From Streptococcus devriesei DSM 19639 (GTDB lineage: Bacteria > Bacillota > Bacilli > Lactobacillales > Streptococcaceae): a DNA stretch of 56,543 bases. The stretch is from contig NZ_AUIN01000002.1 of NCBI RefSeq assembly GCF_000423725.1, forward strand, positions 1-56,543, read 5' to 3'. Below the pieces are notes generated by a model. It did not search any database, was not told where the DNA came from, and was given only the letters and a program-made list of their open reading frames with translations. The translations under genes were made by a program, and so were the position numbers. Positions 40,227 through 48,789 of this stretch are shown one piece after another (the first letter of the stretch is position 1; each line of letters starts with the position of its first letter).

Positions 40227-41639
40227 ATGGATTCTGAATTAAAACACAAGGCTAAAAAAGTTAAGGCTGTCTTTTTTGATATTGATGACACGCTTCGTAT
40301 CAAAGACAGCGGTTATATGCCGCCATCAGTCACAAGGGTTTTTGAAAGTCTGAAAAAGCAGGGGATTCTGACAGGTATTGCCTCCGGCAGAGCACCTTAC
40401 GGTGTTGTTCCTGAAATCCGTGCTTTAGAGCCAGACTTTTTTGTAACCATCAATGGTTCTTATGTGATTGATCATGAAAACAATGAAATTTTTAACGATC
40501 CTATTGACAAAAAGATCATTGAAAAGTATGTTGCCTGGTGTCAGGAAACCGGTATTGACTACGGTTTTGCCGGTAAGGATAAGGCCGTTGTTTCAAGGCG
40601 CACCGACTTAGTTGACAGGGCACTTTCTCCTGTTTACGGCCTGTGTGATGTTGAACCGGATTTTTATCAAAGGCATGATGTTTATCATATGTGGACATTT
40701 GAGGCTGTTGGTGACAGTTTACAGCTTTCAGATGAGCTCAGGCAATATGTCCGTTTGGTTCGCTGGCATGAGAATTCTTCGGATGTCATCAAAAATGGTG
40801 TTTCTAAGGCATCAGGACTGGCTCATGTGTTAAAAAAAGTTCATTTGAAACCCGACAATGTCCTTTTCTTTGGTGACGGACTCAATGATTTGGAAATGTT
40901 TGATTATGTCGGCATCACAGTTGCTATGGGCAATGGTCATGGCGATTTGAAGGAAAAGGCTGATTTTATTACAAAAAATGTAGAAGAAGATGGCATTTTA
41001 TATGCCTTGGAGGAATTAGGTTTGACAGAAAAAGAAGTACAGTTTCCGCAGCTGAGTTTGAACAGTCTCAATGTTCCCGCAGCAGTTATCAAGACCAATC
41101 ACGGTGATTTAACAGTAAAATTATTCCCGGAACAAGCGCCAAAAACGGTTGCGAATTTTATTGGGCTGGCTAAAAAGGGCTATTATGATGGTGTTGTTTT
41201 TCACCGGATTATTAAAGATTTTATGATTCAAGGGGGCGATCCGACCGGTACCGGTATGGGCGGCGAGTCTATTTACGGTCAGCGTTTTGAAGATGAATTT
41301 TCAGAGGAGCTCTACAACCTTCGCGGTGCTCTGTCAATGGCAAACGCGGGCCCAAACACCAACGGCAGTCAGTTTTTCATTGTTCAGAACCAAAATTTCC
41401 CTTACAGTGCTGAAGAATTGGGGCGCGGCGGCTGGCCGCAGGAAATTGCGGCTGCTTATGCTGATAATGGCGGCACACCGCACCTTGACCGCCGCCACAC
41501 TGTCTTTGGGCAGCTGGCTGATCAGGCTTCTTATGATGTCTTAGATAAGATTGCCAATCTTTCAACAGATGCTTCAGACCGTCCGCTGACAGAAGTTGTC
41601 ATTGAAGCCATTGAGGTGACTGACGATGAAGATCGGTGA
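40227..41639 (+). CDS. HAD hydrolase-cyclophilin fusion protein
   Basis: This is a two-domain cytoplasmic protein of 470 residues. The N-terminal part (about 8-265) is a Cof-type HAD phosphatase with motif I FFDIDDTL (Asp nucleophile), motif II (TGIASGR), the Lys before VSKASGL and motif [14 protein letters not shown]. The C-terminal part (about 280-470) is a cyclophilin-type peptidyl-prolyl isomerase with [19 protein letters not shown] (Arg in FHR), [14 protein letters not shown] and the HTVFGQ segment. All core motifs of both halves are intact. The phosphatase substrate is unknown. It overlaps the S1 gene by 14 bases. Confidence 0.92.
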   Translation: MDSELKHKAKKVKAVFFDIDDTLRIKDSGYMPPSVTRVFESLKKQGILTGIASGRAPYGVVPEIRALEPDFFVTINGSYVIDHENNEIFNDPIDKKIIEKYVAWCQETGIDYGFAGKDKAVVSRRTDLVDRALSPVYGLCDVEPDFYQRHDVYHMWTFEAVGDSLQLSDELRQYVRLVRWHENSSDVIKNGVSKASGLAHVLKKVHLKPDNVLFFGDGLNDLEMFDYVGITVAMGNGHGDLKEKADFITKNVEEDGILYALEELGLTEKEVQFPQLSLNSLNVPAAVIKTNHGDLTVKLFPEQAPKTVANFIGLAKKGYYDGVVFHRIIKDFMIQGGDPTGTGMGGESIYGQRFEDEFSEELYNLRGALSMANAGPNTNGSQFFIVQNQNFPYSAEELGRGGWPQEIAAAYADNGGTPHLDRRHTVFGQLADQASYDVLDKIANLSTDASDRPLTEVVIEAIEVTDDEDR

Positions 41640-42012
41640 TAAGATAAAGGGAGAAATTACCGGTATCAAACCCTATGGTGCCTTCGTTCAGCTGACAGAT
41701 GGCTCAGTAGGTCTCATTCATATTTCTGAAATTAAAACAGGCTATATTGATAATATTTATCGCACCCTGTCTGTAGGCGAGGAAGTTCTTGTTCAGGTTG
41801 TTGATTATGATGAATACAGTCAAAAAGCCAGTCTGTCTTTGCGAACTCTGGAAGAAGAAAAGCATCATTATCAGTACCGGCACCGTTTTTCCAACAGCCG
41901 TTTGAATATTGGCTTTAAGCCCTTAGCTGAAAATTTACCTGTCTGGATTGAGGAAAATCTTGAGTATTTAAAACAAGCTCAAGGTGAAGATGATAATCAA
42001 AATAAGACATAA
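41626..42012 (+). CDS. S1 RNA-binding domain protein (CvfD/YugI-like)
   Basis: This is a small RNA-binding protein of 128 residues. A single S1 domain occupies about 1-70: [20 protein letters not shown] (conserved GxVTGIxxYGAFV pattern), then [23 protein letters not shown] and ASLSLR. The C-terminal 55 residues are charged and unlike a known domain. Related proteins in pneumococcus (CvfD) and Bacillus (general stress protein 13, YugI) act in post-transcriptional control or bind ribosomes. GAGGTGA before the ATG lies inside the preceding gene. Confidence 0.88.
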   Translation: MKIGDKIKGEITGIKPYGAFVQLTDGSVGLIHISEIKTGYIDNIYRTLSVGEEVLVQVVDYDEYSQKASLSLRTLEEEKHHYQYRHRFSNSRLNIGFKPLAENLPVWIEENLEYLKQAQGEDDNQNKT

Positions 42013-42120
42013 ATGTAAGCAGTATTAAAAAGATAATACTCTTTGAAAGTCATATTCCCTTGTGTCCTACTTCAGTACTGTCTGCGGCTCGTCGCCTAGT
42101 CTGATTTAGTATAAAAAGAC

Positions 42121-42176
42121 AACCTATACCCTTAAGTTTTGAAAAAGTTCCAAACCTAAGGGTACAGGTTTTTTGT
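42121..42176. terminator. Bidirectional terminator between S1 gene and glycyl-radical activase
   Basis: A long, slightly interrupted stem has AACCT-TACCCTTA on the left (42121-42134) and TAAGGGTA-AGGTT on the right (42157-42170), then TTTTTT. It stands between convergent genes. Confidence 0.85.
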
Positions 42177-42184
42177 TTTGCATT

Positions 42185-42961
42185 TTAAAAATAACAGTCA
42201 ATACCGTGTTCCAGGAAAACAGCTTGGTAATCATAAAGATCTTCTGGATGAAGGGCTGCATAGTCAGACATTTCGTATTTGCGGTTTAGAAGTTTATACT
42301 TATTTTCTCCAAATTGATGAAAGGGCAGCAGCTGAACTTTGTCCACTTGAATATCATTAAACAGTTTTGCAAAGTGTTGAGCATCATCTAATGAATTATT
42401 AAAATCAGGAATGACAGGAATTCTTAAAACAATTGTTTTATTGTGTGTAAAGGCGTAATTGATATTTTGAATAATAAGATTGTTGTTGACACCTGTCACT
42501 TTACGATGTTGAATTGTATTATAGTGTTTTAAATCCGTGTAAATAAAATCGACATATTGGATCAAGTCAGTAAATTTTTCGTGTTCAGCAAAAGCTGTTG
42601 TTTCAATAGCTGTATGAAGACCTTCTTCCTTAGCACGTTTGAGAATAGCTTTAGCAAATTCAAACTGTGCAAAAATTTCACCGCCAGATAGAGTAAGACC
42701 GCCACCGGATTCTTCATAAAAATCAACATCTTTTTTTACTTCAAATATAATGTCGTCCACTGTTTTTTCTTCTCCCATAATCGTTGGAAGCTTTGTTTCA
42801 GCATCCAGCATTTGTTCGGGCTGACGTTTTTGAGATTCAGGGTTGGAGCACCAAGGGCATCGCAAAGGACAGCCCTTTAAAAAAACGGTTGTACGAATAC
42901 CTGGGCCATCATGGATAGAAAAATGCTGAATATTGAAAATGATTCCTTTTTCACTAGTCAT
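42185..42961 (-). CDS. Glycyl-radical enzyme activating protein (radical SAM)
   Basis: This activase uses S-adenosylmethionine and a [4Fe-4S] cluster to place the glycyl radical on its partner, presumably the enzyme at 44244-46700. The 258-residue protein has the radical-SAM motif Cys31-x3-Cys35-x2-Cys38 (GCPLRCPWC) and the SAM-binding GGG-LTLSGGE stretch (about 86-96). No extra ferredoxin-type cysteine cluster is seen after the motif, so it is shorter than the E. coli YbiY/PflC type. The gene is divergent from the DeoR regulator. It corresponds by position to the pflC-like gene of S. mutans. Confidence 0.92.
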   Translation of the reverse strand: MTSEKGIIFNIQHFSIHDGPGIRTTVFLKGCPLRCPWCSNPESQKRQPEQMLDAETKLPTIMGEEKTVDDIIFEVKKDVDFYEESGGGLTLSGGEIFAQFEFAKAILKRAKEEGLHTAIETTAFAEHEKFTDLIQYVDFIYTDLKHYNTIQHRKVTGVNNNLIIQNINYAFTHNKTIVLRIPVIPDFNNSLDDAQHFAKLFNDIQVDKVQLLPFHQFGENKYKLLNRKYEMSDYAALHPEDLYDYQAVFLEHGIDCYF

Positions 42962-43018
42962 GTTTTTGCCTTTCTTTTTTATCTTAATGTCAGTCTATCA
43001 CAAAAACGAAATTAAATC

Positions 43019-43034
43019 AATTACGAACGTAATT
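43019..43034. promoter_or_regulatory. Palindromic operator between activase and DeoR regulator
   Basis: AATTACG (43019-43025), AA, CGTAATT (43028-43034) is a near-perfect palindrome containing TTACGAA. The same TTACGAA heptamer occurs three times at the promoter of the glycyl-radical enzyme (44153, 44197, 44218). It sits between the two divergent promoters and is the likely binding site of the adjacent DeoR-type protein. Confidence 0.65.
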
Positions 43035-43091
43035 TTTGATTTGCTTTCATTTTTAATACTTATCTGTTAAAATGAATTCAGAGGTAATTAT

Positions 43092-43838
43092 ATGAAACGT
43101 TTAGATGATATTATTAATTTAGTTTCTCAGGCTAAAAAAATAGATGTTAATACCCTATCTGAAAAGTTAGGTGTATCAAAAGTAACTGTCCGTAAAGACT
43201 TGGATAAATTAGAAAGCAAAGGCTTACTGCATCGTGAGCACGGCTATGCAGTATTGAATAGCGGCGATGATTTAAATGTCAGACTATCTTATCATTATAG
43301 GACCAAAAAAGCCATTGCAGAAAAGGCAGTTGAAATGGTTAGTGATAATGAAACGATTATGATTGAATCAGGCTCGACCTGTGCTTTATTAGCGGAAGCT
43401 ATTTGTCAAAAGAGACGAAATGTTAAAATCATTACCAATTCTTGCTTTATTGCGACTTATATTCGAAAGTATGATTCTTGCCATGTGATTTTGCTTGGTG
43501 GCAATTATCAACCTAATTCCGAAGTCACTGTCGGTCCCTTGTTAAAAGAGATGGTCAAGTCATTTCATGTTGAAAAATTATTCGTAGGGACAGATGGCTT
43601 TGATGAAGCATTAGGTTTTATGGGAAAAGACATGATGCGGTGTGAAGTTGTTCAATATATGGCTAAATCAGCTGATGAATTAATTGTTTTAACAGATTCA
43701 AGTAAGTTTACTAAACGCAGTTTGGTCAATCAATTTGCTTTAAGCCAAGTCTCGCAAGTCATAACAGATTCTGATGTTTCAAAAACCTTACGTGAACATT
43801 TAAAGGCTAATCATATTAATCTACAATTGGTGGACTAA
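43092..43838 (+). CDS. DeoR-family transcriptional regulator
   Basis: This 248-residue repressor-type protein has an N-terminal winged helix-turn-helix (about 4-57): KIDVNTLSEKLGVSKVTVRKDL, with the DeoR hallmark RKDLDKLE-KGLLHREHGYA. The C-terminal effector domain (about 70-248) resembles sugar-phosphate isomerases, with ETIMIESGSTC (about 91-101) and IITNS. The effector is probably a phosphorylated sugar. It is divergent from the activase and upstream of the glycyl-radical operon. The DNA target is predicted to be the repeated TTACGAA motif. Confidence 0.9.
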   Translation: MKRLDDIINLVSQAKKIDVNTLSEKLGVSKVTVRKDLDKLESKGLLHREHGYAVLNSGDDLNVRLSYHYRTKKAIAEKAVEMVSDNETIMIESGSTCALLAEAICQKRRNVKIITNSCFIATYIRKYDSCHVILLGGNYQPNSEVTVGPLLKEMVKSFHVEKLFVGTDGFDEALGFMGKDMMRCEVVQYMAKSADELIVLTDSSKFTKRSLVNQFALSQVSQVITDSDVSKTLREHLKANHINLQLVD

Positions 43839-44035
43839 AAATAATAATAGTGTAAGACTGCTATGAATAAAGAAAAAAGACGTTTGCTGGCTAAAACATC
43901 AATCAATTGGTGACTGACAAGTTACTATTTTAAAAGTTTTAGAGTTAGATCAGGATCTTGATACAGCCAATCTAGGATAAAAATTCAGTTGACATTGTTG
44001 GCTAATAAAAAAACTTTTGGTTTAAAATGAAATAT
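43839..44035. other. AT-rich spacer with possible gene remnant
   Basis: There is no intact gene here. A 16-codon reading frame from ATG 43863 ends at TGA near 43912. A following run in a different frame (about 43917-43980) encodes the coding-like string QVTILKVLELDQDLDTANLG before a stop. This could be the relic of a decayed gene, but the fragments are too short to name. Confidence 0.3.
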
Positions 44036-44064
44036 AAAAATCTGGCCTTGTCCAGATTTTTTTG
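44036..44064 (+). terminator. Terminator upstream of glycyl-radical operon
   Basis: AAATCTGG pairs with CCAGATTT over a short loop (about 44038-44058) and is followed by seven T residues. It probably ends the DeoR regulator transcript. Confidence 0.85.
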
Positions 44065-44152
44065 CTAAAATGTTTAGATTTGCACAAAAAGCAAAAAAGG
44101 GTCAGTGGTTTCATTTACAAAAGCTGATCTTTTTTTAAAAAACGATTGTATT

Positions 44153-44224
44153 TTACGAAAAATAGTTGCATTTCAGAAAATATACTGTTATTATAGTTAC
44201 GAAAGAAAGAAAAAAGATTACGAA
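44153..44224 (+). promoter_or_regulatory. Promoter and three TTACGAA operators of glycyl-radical operon
   Basis: The -35 TTGCAT (44166-44171) and -10 TATTAT (44189-44194) are spaced exactly 17 bp. TTACGAA occurs at 44153-44159 just upstream of the -35, at 44197-44203 at the probable start site, and at 44218-44224 downstream. The last two are 21 bp apart, two helical turns, on the same face of DNA. The arrangement suggests cooperative repression by the neighbouring DeoR-type regulator. Confidence 0.7.
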
Positions 44225-44243
44225 CACAAAAAGGAGAAGAAAA

Positions 44244-46700
44244 ATGACAGTTCAGCTTTTAACTCAAAAATACACTAATGATGTTCAAAAAAATTCTCAA
44301 AAACACTTTGGCTATTTAACAGAACGCATGTATAACTACCGTGATAAGGTTCTTGACAAGAAGCCTTACATTGATGCAGAGCGTGCTCTTCTTGCTACTG
44401 AAGCATATAGAGAACATCAGGAAAAACCAAATGTTCTTAAGCGTGCTTACATGCTTAAAAATATCTTGGAAAAAATGTCCCTCTATATTGATGACGAGAC
44501 CTTGATTGTTGGTAACCAAGCTTCCGGTGATAAAGACGCGCCAATCTTCCCTGAATATACTCTTGAATTTGTTTTAAACGAACTGGATCTTTTTGAAAAG
44601 CGTGATGGGGATGTTTTCTACATTACAGAAGAAACCAAAAAGCAAATTCGTGAAATTGCTCCTTTCTGGGAAAATAATAACTTGCGTGCTCGAGCAGGTG
44701 CCCTACTTCCGGATGAAGTGCAGGTGTATATGGAAACAGGTTTCTTCGGCATGGAAGGTAAGATGAATTCCGGAGATGCTCATTTGGCTGTCAATTATCA
44801 AAAACTACTTGAACTAGGGCTCATTGGTTTTGAAAAGCGTACGCGTGAAGCTAAAGCTAATCTTGATTTGACAGATCCAGCCAGCATTGATAAATACCAT
44901 TTTTATGATTCTATCTTGATTACAATAGAGGCTGTCAAGACTTATGCAGAGCGTTTTGCAGCCTTGGCAAAAGAAATGGCAGAAACAGCTAATGCTAAGC
45001 GCCGCAAAGAACTGCTTGACATTGCAGCGATTTGTGAACACGTACCTTACCATCCAGCCAGAACCTTTGCAGAAGCTGTGCAGTCTGTCTGGTTTATTCA
45101 ATGTATTCTTCAGATTGAATCAAATGGTCACTCTCTTTCCTACGGTCGTTTTGACCAATATATGTATCCATATATGAAGGCAGATATAGAAGCAGGTCGT
45201 GAAACTGAAGAGTCAATTGTTGAGCGCCTGACCAATCTTTGGATTAAGACACTGACGATTAATAAAGTGCGCAGCCAAGCTCACACCTTCTCATCTGCTG
45301 GATCACCGCTTTATCAAAATGTCACTATCGGTGGTCAAACACGTGATAAAAAAGATGCTGTTAACCCTTTGTCTTTCTTTGTTTTGAGATCAGTCGCTCA
45401 AACACATTTGCCGCAGCCTAACCTGACGGTTCGTTACCATGCTGGACTTGATCCAGATTTCATGAATGAAGCTATTGAAGTGATGAAACTAGGCTTTGGT
45501 ATGCCAGCCTTTAACAATGATGAAATCATCATTCCGTCTTTTATCAACAAGGGTGTAACAGAAGAAGATGCTTATGATTATTCAGCAATCGGCTGTGTGG
45601 AAACGGCAGTTCCTGGTAAATGGGGCTATCGCTGTACCGGCATGAGTTATATGAACTTCCCTAAAGTATTGCTTATTACTATGAATAATGGTATTGATCC
45701 AGCTTCTGGCAAACGCTTTGCCCCAGAATTTGGTCACTTTGTCAACATGAAGTCCTATGAAGAACTCAAGACTGCTTGGGATAAGACCCTTCGTTATTTG
45801 ACGCGGATGAGTGTCATTGTAGAAAATAGCATTGACCTAAGTCTTGAACGTGAGGTTCCAGATATTCTTTGTTCAGCTTTGACTGATGACTGTATCGGTC
45901 GTGGTAAGCATTTGAAAGAAGGCGGTGCAGTCTATGACTACATTTCCGGACTTCAAGTTGGGATCGCTAATCTTTCTGACTCTCTGGCTGCTGTTAAGAA
46001 ATTGGTCTTTGAAGAAAAACGTTTAACAACGGCTGAGCTTTGGGAAGCTCTTCAATCAGATTATGCTGGTGAGCGCGGTGAAGAAATCCGTCAAATGCTT
46101 ATTAATGAAGCTCCTAAATATGGTAATGACAATGATTACGCAGACCAATTGGTATGTGATTGCTATGATGTTTATGTTGATGAAATTGCTAAATACCCTA
46201 ATACGCGTTACGGCCGTGGCCCAATCGGTGGTATCCGCTATTCAGGAACATCTTCTATCTCAGCCAATGTTGGACAGGGTCGCGGGACTTTAGCTACTCC
46301 GGATGGCCGTCATGCCGGCACACCGCTTGCTGAAGGCTGCTCGCCATCTCACAATATGGATAAGAATGGTCCTACATCTGTGCTTAAATCCGTTTCTAAA
46401 TTACCAACGGATGAAATTGTTGGCGGAGTTCTTCTCAATCAGAAGGTAAATCCGCAAACCCTAGCAAAAGAAGAGGATAAACAAAAACTTATTGCCTTAC
46501 TTCGGACCTTCTTCAACCGTCTTCACGGTTATCATATTCAGTATAATGTAGTTTCCCGCGAGACTTTGATTGACGCTCAGAAACATCCTGAAAAACATCG
46601 CGATTTGATTGTTCGTGTTGCAGGTTATTCAGCCTTCTTCAATGTTCTTTCTAAAGCAACTCAAGATGATATTATTGCACGGACAGAACACGCATTTTAA
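44244..46700 (+). CDS. Glycyl-radical enzyme, PflD/YbiW type (formate acetyltransferase 2-like)
   Basis: This is an oxygen-sensitive glycyl-radical enzyme of 818 residues. The active-site Cys451 lies in IGCVETAVPG and the radical Gly794 in RVAGYSAFF, 25 residues from the C-terminus. A single Cys in a GCVE context is the pattern of glycerol dehydratase-like and YbiW/PflD enzymes. True pyruvate formate-lyase has two adjacent cysteines. S. mutans annotation calls the homologue Pfl2, but the motif argues for a dehydratase-type reaction. The ATG at 44244 follows AAAGGAGA; the coding frame open upstream lacks a ribosome site. It heads an operon with an aldolase and a dehydrogenase. Confidence 0.92.
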   Translation: MTVQLLTQKYTNDVQKNSQKHFGYLTERMYNYRDKVLDKKPYIDAERALLATEAYREHQEKPNVLKRAYMLKNILEKMSLYIDDETLIVGNQASGDKDAPIFPEYTLEFVLNELDLFEKRDGDVFYITEETKKQIREIAPFWENNNLRARAGALLPDEVQVYMETGFFGMEGKMNSGDAHLAVNYQKLLELGLIGFEKRTREAKANLDLTDPASIDKYHFYDSILITIEAVKTYAERFAALAKEMAETANAKRRKELLDIAAICEHVPYHPARTFAEAVQSVWFIQCILQIESNGHSLSYGRFDQYMYPYMKADIEAGRETEESIVERLTNLWIKTLTINKVRSQAHTFSSAGSPLYQNVTIGGQTRDKKDAVNPLSFFVLRSVAQTHLPQPNLTVRYHAGLDPDFMNEAIEVMKLGFGMPAFNNDEIIIPSFINKGVTEEDAYDYSAIGCVETAVPGKWGYRCTGMSYMNFPKVLLITMNNGIDPASGKRFAPEFGHFVNMKSYEELKTAWDKTLRYLTRMSVIVENSIDLSLEREVPDILCSALTDDCIGRGKHLKEGGAVYDYISGLQVGIANLSDSLAAVKKLVFEEKRLTTAELWEALQSDYAGERGEEIRQMLINEAPKYGNDNDYADQLVCDCYDVYVDEIAKYPNTRYGRGPIGGIRYSGTSSISANVGQGRGTLATPDGRHAGTPLAEGCSPSHNMDKNGPTSVLKSVSKLPTDEIVGGVLLNQKVNPQTLAKEEDKQKLIALLRTFFNRLHGYHIQYNVVSRETLIDAQKHPEKHRDLIVRVAGYSAFFNVLSKATQDDIIARTEHAF

Positions 46701-46718
46701 GAAAAAGAGGAAAAGAAA

Positions 46719-47387
46719 ATGGAATTTATGCTTGACACACTCAACTTAGAGGAGATTAAAAAATGGGCTGTCATCTTGCCATTAGCCGGTGTGACATCCA
46801 ACCCATCTATCGCTAAAAAAGAAGGGGAGATTGACTTTTTCGAACAGATGAAAAAGGTTCGTGGTATTGTTGGCGAAGAACCAAGTCTTCATGCTCAAGT
46901 TGTTGCAGAAGATGTGGAAGGTATCATCAAAGATGCTCATAAACTTCGAGATACACTTGGAGGCAATCTCTATATTAAAATACCTGTTTCTCCAGAAGGT
47001 CTGACAGCTATTAAGCAGCTTAAAAAAGAAGGGTTTCAAATTACAGCAACGGCTATTTATACTGTTTTTCAAGGGCTTTTGGCCATTGAAGCTGGAGCAG
47101 ATTATTTAGCACCTTATTACAATCGTATGGAAAATCTTAATACAGATCCAGTTGAGGTAATCAGCCAGCTTGCTTTGGCTATTGAGCGTAAACAAGCCAC
47201 TACAAAAATTTTAGCCGCAAGCTTTAAAAATGTTTCTCAAATGACCAAAGCTCTAGCTGCCGGTGCTCAAGCTGTCACCGCTGGAGCAGATATCTTTGCT
47301 GCTGGTTTTGCCAATCCGTCTATCCAAAAGGCTGTTGATGATTTTGCTGCCGATTGGGAAAGTACCCAAGGACGTTCAACTATATAG
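46719..47387 (+). CDS. Fructose-6-phosphate aldolase-like transaldolase (Fsa/TalC type)
   Basis: This class I aldolase of the short transaldolase subfamily has 222 residues. The Schiff-base Lys87 is in YIKIPVS, preceded by GVTSNPSI (about 24-31) and followed by TATAIYT (about 104-110) and APYYNRM. The short length and pattern fit Fsa/TalC, which cleave or form sugar phosphates with dihydroxyacetone or hydroxyacetone as donor, rather than classical transaldolase. Its place between a glycyl-radical enzyme and a GldA-type dehydrogenase mirrors E. coli fsa clusters. Confidence 0.9.
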   Translation: MEFMLDTLNLEEIKKWAVILPLAGVTSNPSIAKKEGEIDFFEQMKKVRGIVGEEPSLHAQVVAEDVEGIIKDAHKLRDTLGGNLYIKIPVSPEGLTAIKQLKKEGFQITATAIYTVFQGLLAIEAGADYLAPYYNRMENLNTDPVEVISQLALAIERKQATTKILAASFKNVSQMTKALAAGAQAVTAGADIFAAGFANPSIQKAVDDFAADWESTQGRSTI

Positions 47388-47423
47388 TATTTAAAAATTT
47401 TTGAGATGAAAGGAGATCCTACG

Positions 47424-48515
47424 ATGAGAATTTTTGCCAGTCCCTCTCGCTATATTCAGGGAGAAAATGCCTTATTTAATAATCCAAAGGCCATTATCAA
47501 TTTAGGAAGTCGCCCAATTCTACTTTCTGACGAGACTGTTTATCAGATTATTGGACAGCAGTTTGAAACCTATCTTAATCAAGAAGGCCTGCTTGTAAAA
47601 TATGTTCCTTTTAATGGAGAAGCTTCGACAAAAGAAATTGACCGAGTTGTCTCAATTGCAGAAGAAAACAAGAATGATTTGATTATCGGCCTTGGCGGAG
47701 GCAAGACGATTGACAGTGCAAAGGCAATTGCAGATATCCTAGAAATACCTGTTGTCATTGCTCCGACCGTAGCTTCCACAGATGCTCCAACTTCAGCTTT
47801 ATCAGTTATTTACACAGAAGAAGGAGCGTTTGAAAAATATATCTTTTATTCAAAAAATCCTGATTTAGTTTTGGTGGATACGGCTGTTATCAGTAAGGCA
47901 CCCGTACGGTTGTTAGCTTCAGGAATTGCTGATGGCTTGGCAACCTGGGTAGAGGCAAGAGCCGTGCTCCAAAAAAATGGCCAGACCATGGCTGGTGCCG
48001 GGCAAAGTTTAGCCAGTCTTGCAATTGCTAGATCTTGTGAAGAAACTTTATTCGCTGATGGTTTGCAGGCCTTATCAGCTTGTAAAGCCAAAGTAGTGAC
48101 TAAGGCTCTTGAGAATGTCATTGAAGCCAATACTTTATTAAGTGGTCTAGGATTTGAAAGCGGAGGCTTGGCTGCTGCTCATGCCATTCATAATGGATTT
48201 ACAGCCCTAGAAGGAGATATTCATCATCTAACACATGGTGAAAAAGTTGCTTATGGAACATTGACACAGCTTTTCCTTGAAAACCGTCCAAAAGAAGAAA
48301 TTGACAAATATATTCATTTCTATAGAGCTATTGGAATGCCAACCACTTTAGCAGAGATACACTTAGAAAATGTTGATTATTCTGAACTTCTAAAGGTCGG
48401 TAAACAGGCTACAATTGAAGGTGAGACAATCCATCAAATGCCGTTTGAAATTAGTGCCGGTGATGTTGCCCATGCACTTTTAGCAGTCGACCAGTACAGC
48501 AAGTCGCTGGAATAA
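47424..48515 (+). CDS. gldA: Glycerol dehydrogenase-type oxidoreductase
   Basis: This is an NAD-dependent, metal-binding alcohol dehydrogenase of the GldA group, 363 residues. It acts on glycerol/dihydroxyacetone or hydroxyacetone/1,2-propanediol pairs. It shows the NAD-binding GLGGGKTIDSAKA (about 91-103), APTVASTDAPTSALSV (about 112-127), the metal ligands in ADGLATWVEA (Asp about 167), HAIHNG and THGEKVAYG (His). The ATG at 47424 follows AAAGGAGA; an ATG at 47406 precedes that site. It is the last gene of the operon. Confidence 0.92.
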   Translation: MRIFASPSRYIQGENALFNNPKAIINLGSRPILLSDETVYQIIGQQFETYLNQEGLLVKYVPFNGEASTKEIDRVVSIAEENKNDLIIGLGGGKTIDSAKAIADILEIPVVIAPTVASTDAPTSALSVIYTEEGAFEKYIFYSKNPDLVLVDTAVISKAPVRLLASGIADGLATWVEARAVLQKNGQTMAGAGQSLASLAIARSCEETLFADGLQALSACKAKVVTKALENVIEANTLLSGLGFESGGLAAAHAIHNGFTALEGDIHHLTHGEKVAYGTLTQLFLENRPKEEIDKYIHFYRAIGMPTTLAEIHLENVDYSELLKVGKQATIEGETIHQMPFEISAGDVAHALLAVDQYSKSLE

Positions 48516-48581
48516 AAAGCAGTAAAAGTTAGTGAAGTATTCCTAATGAATAAGGAATGAAAATCAAAAAATATTAAAAGG

Positions 48582-48622
48582 ACAGTCTGATTTTTTGAAT
48601 ACTAAAGAATCAGACTGTTTTG
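48582..48622 (+). terminator. Terminator after gldA
   Basis: The 11-bp perfect stem ACAGTCTGATT (48582-48592) pairs with AATCAGACTGT (48608-48618), followed by TTTGTG. The remaining 165 bp before cysK contain no evident gene. Confidence 0.88.
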
Positions 48623-48789
48623 TGTTTGAAAGGATAGTTCAGAAGGCTGAGACAAGACCAAAAAACCTCTTATCACATTTTAGCAAATTTTTATTTTTGC
48701 CAAGGTGCGCTAAGAGGAGTCAATTAATTATATTTTTTAAATCAAACTTTTGTTCAGCTTTGAGAGCTGCTAGAAGATAGAACTATATT

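Noticed and set aside
44166..44243. 26-residue N-terminal extension of the glycyl-radical enzyme
   Set aside because: The extension would overlap the -35, -10 and operator sites. ATG 44244 has a strong AAAGGAGA site.
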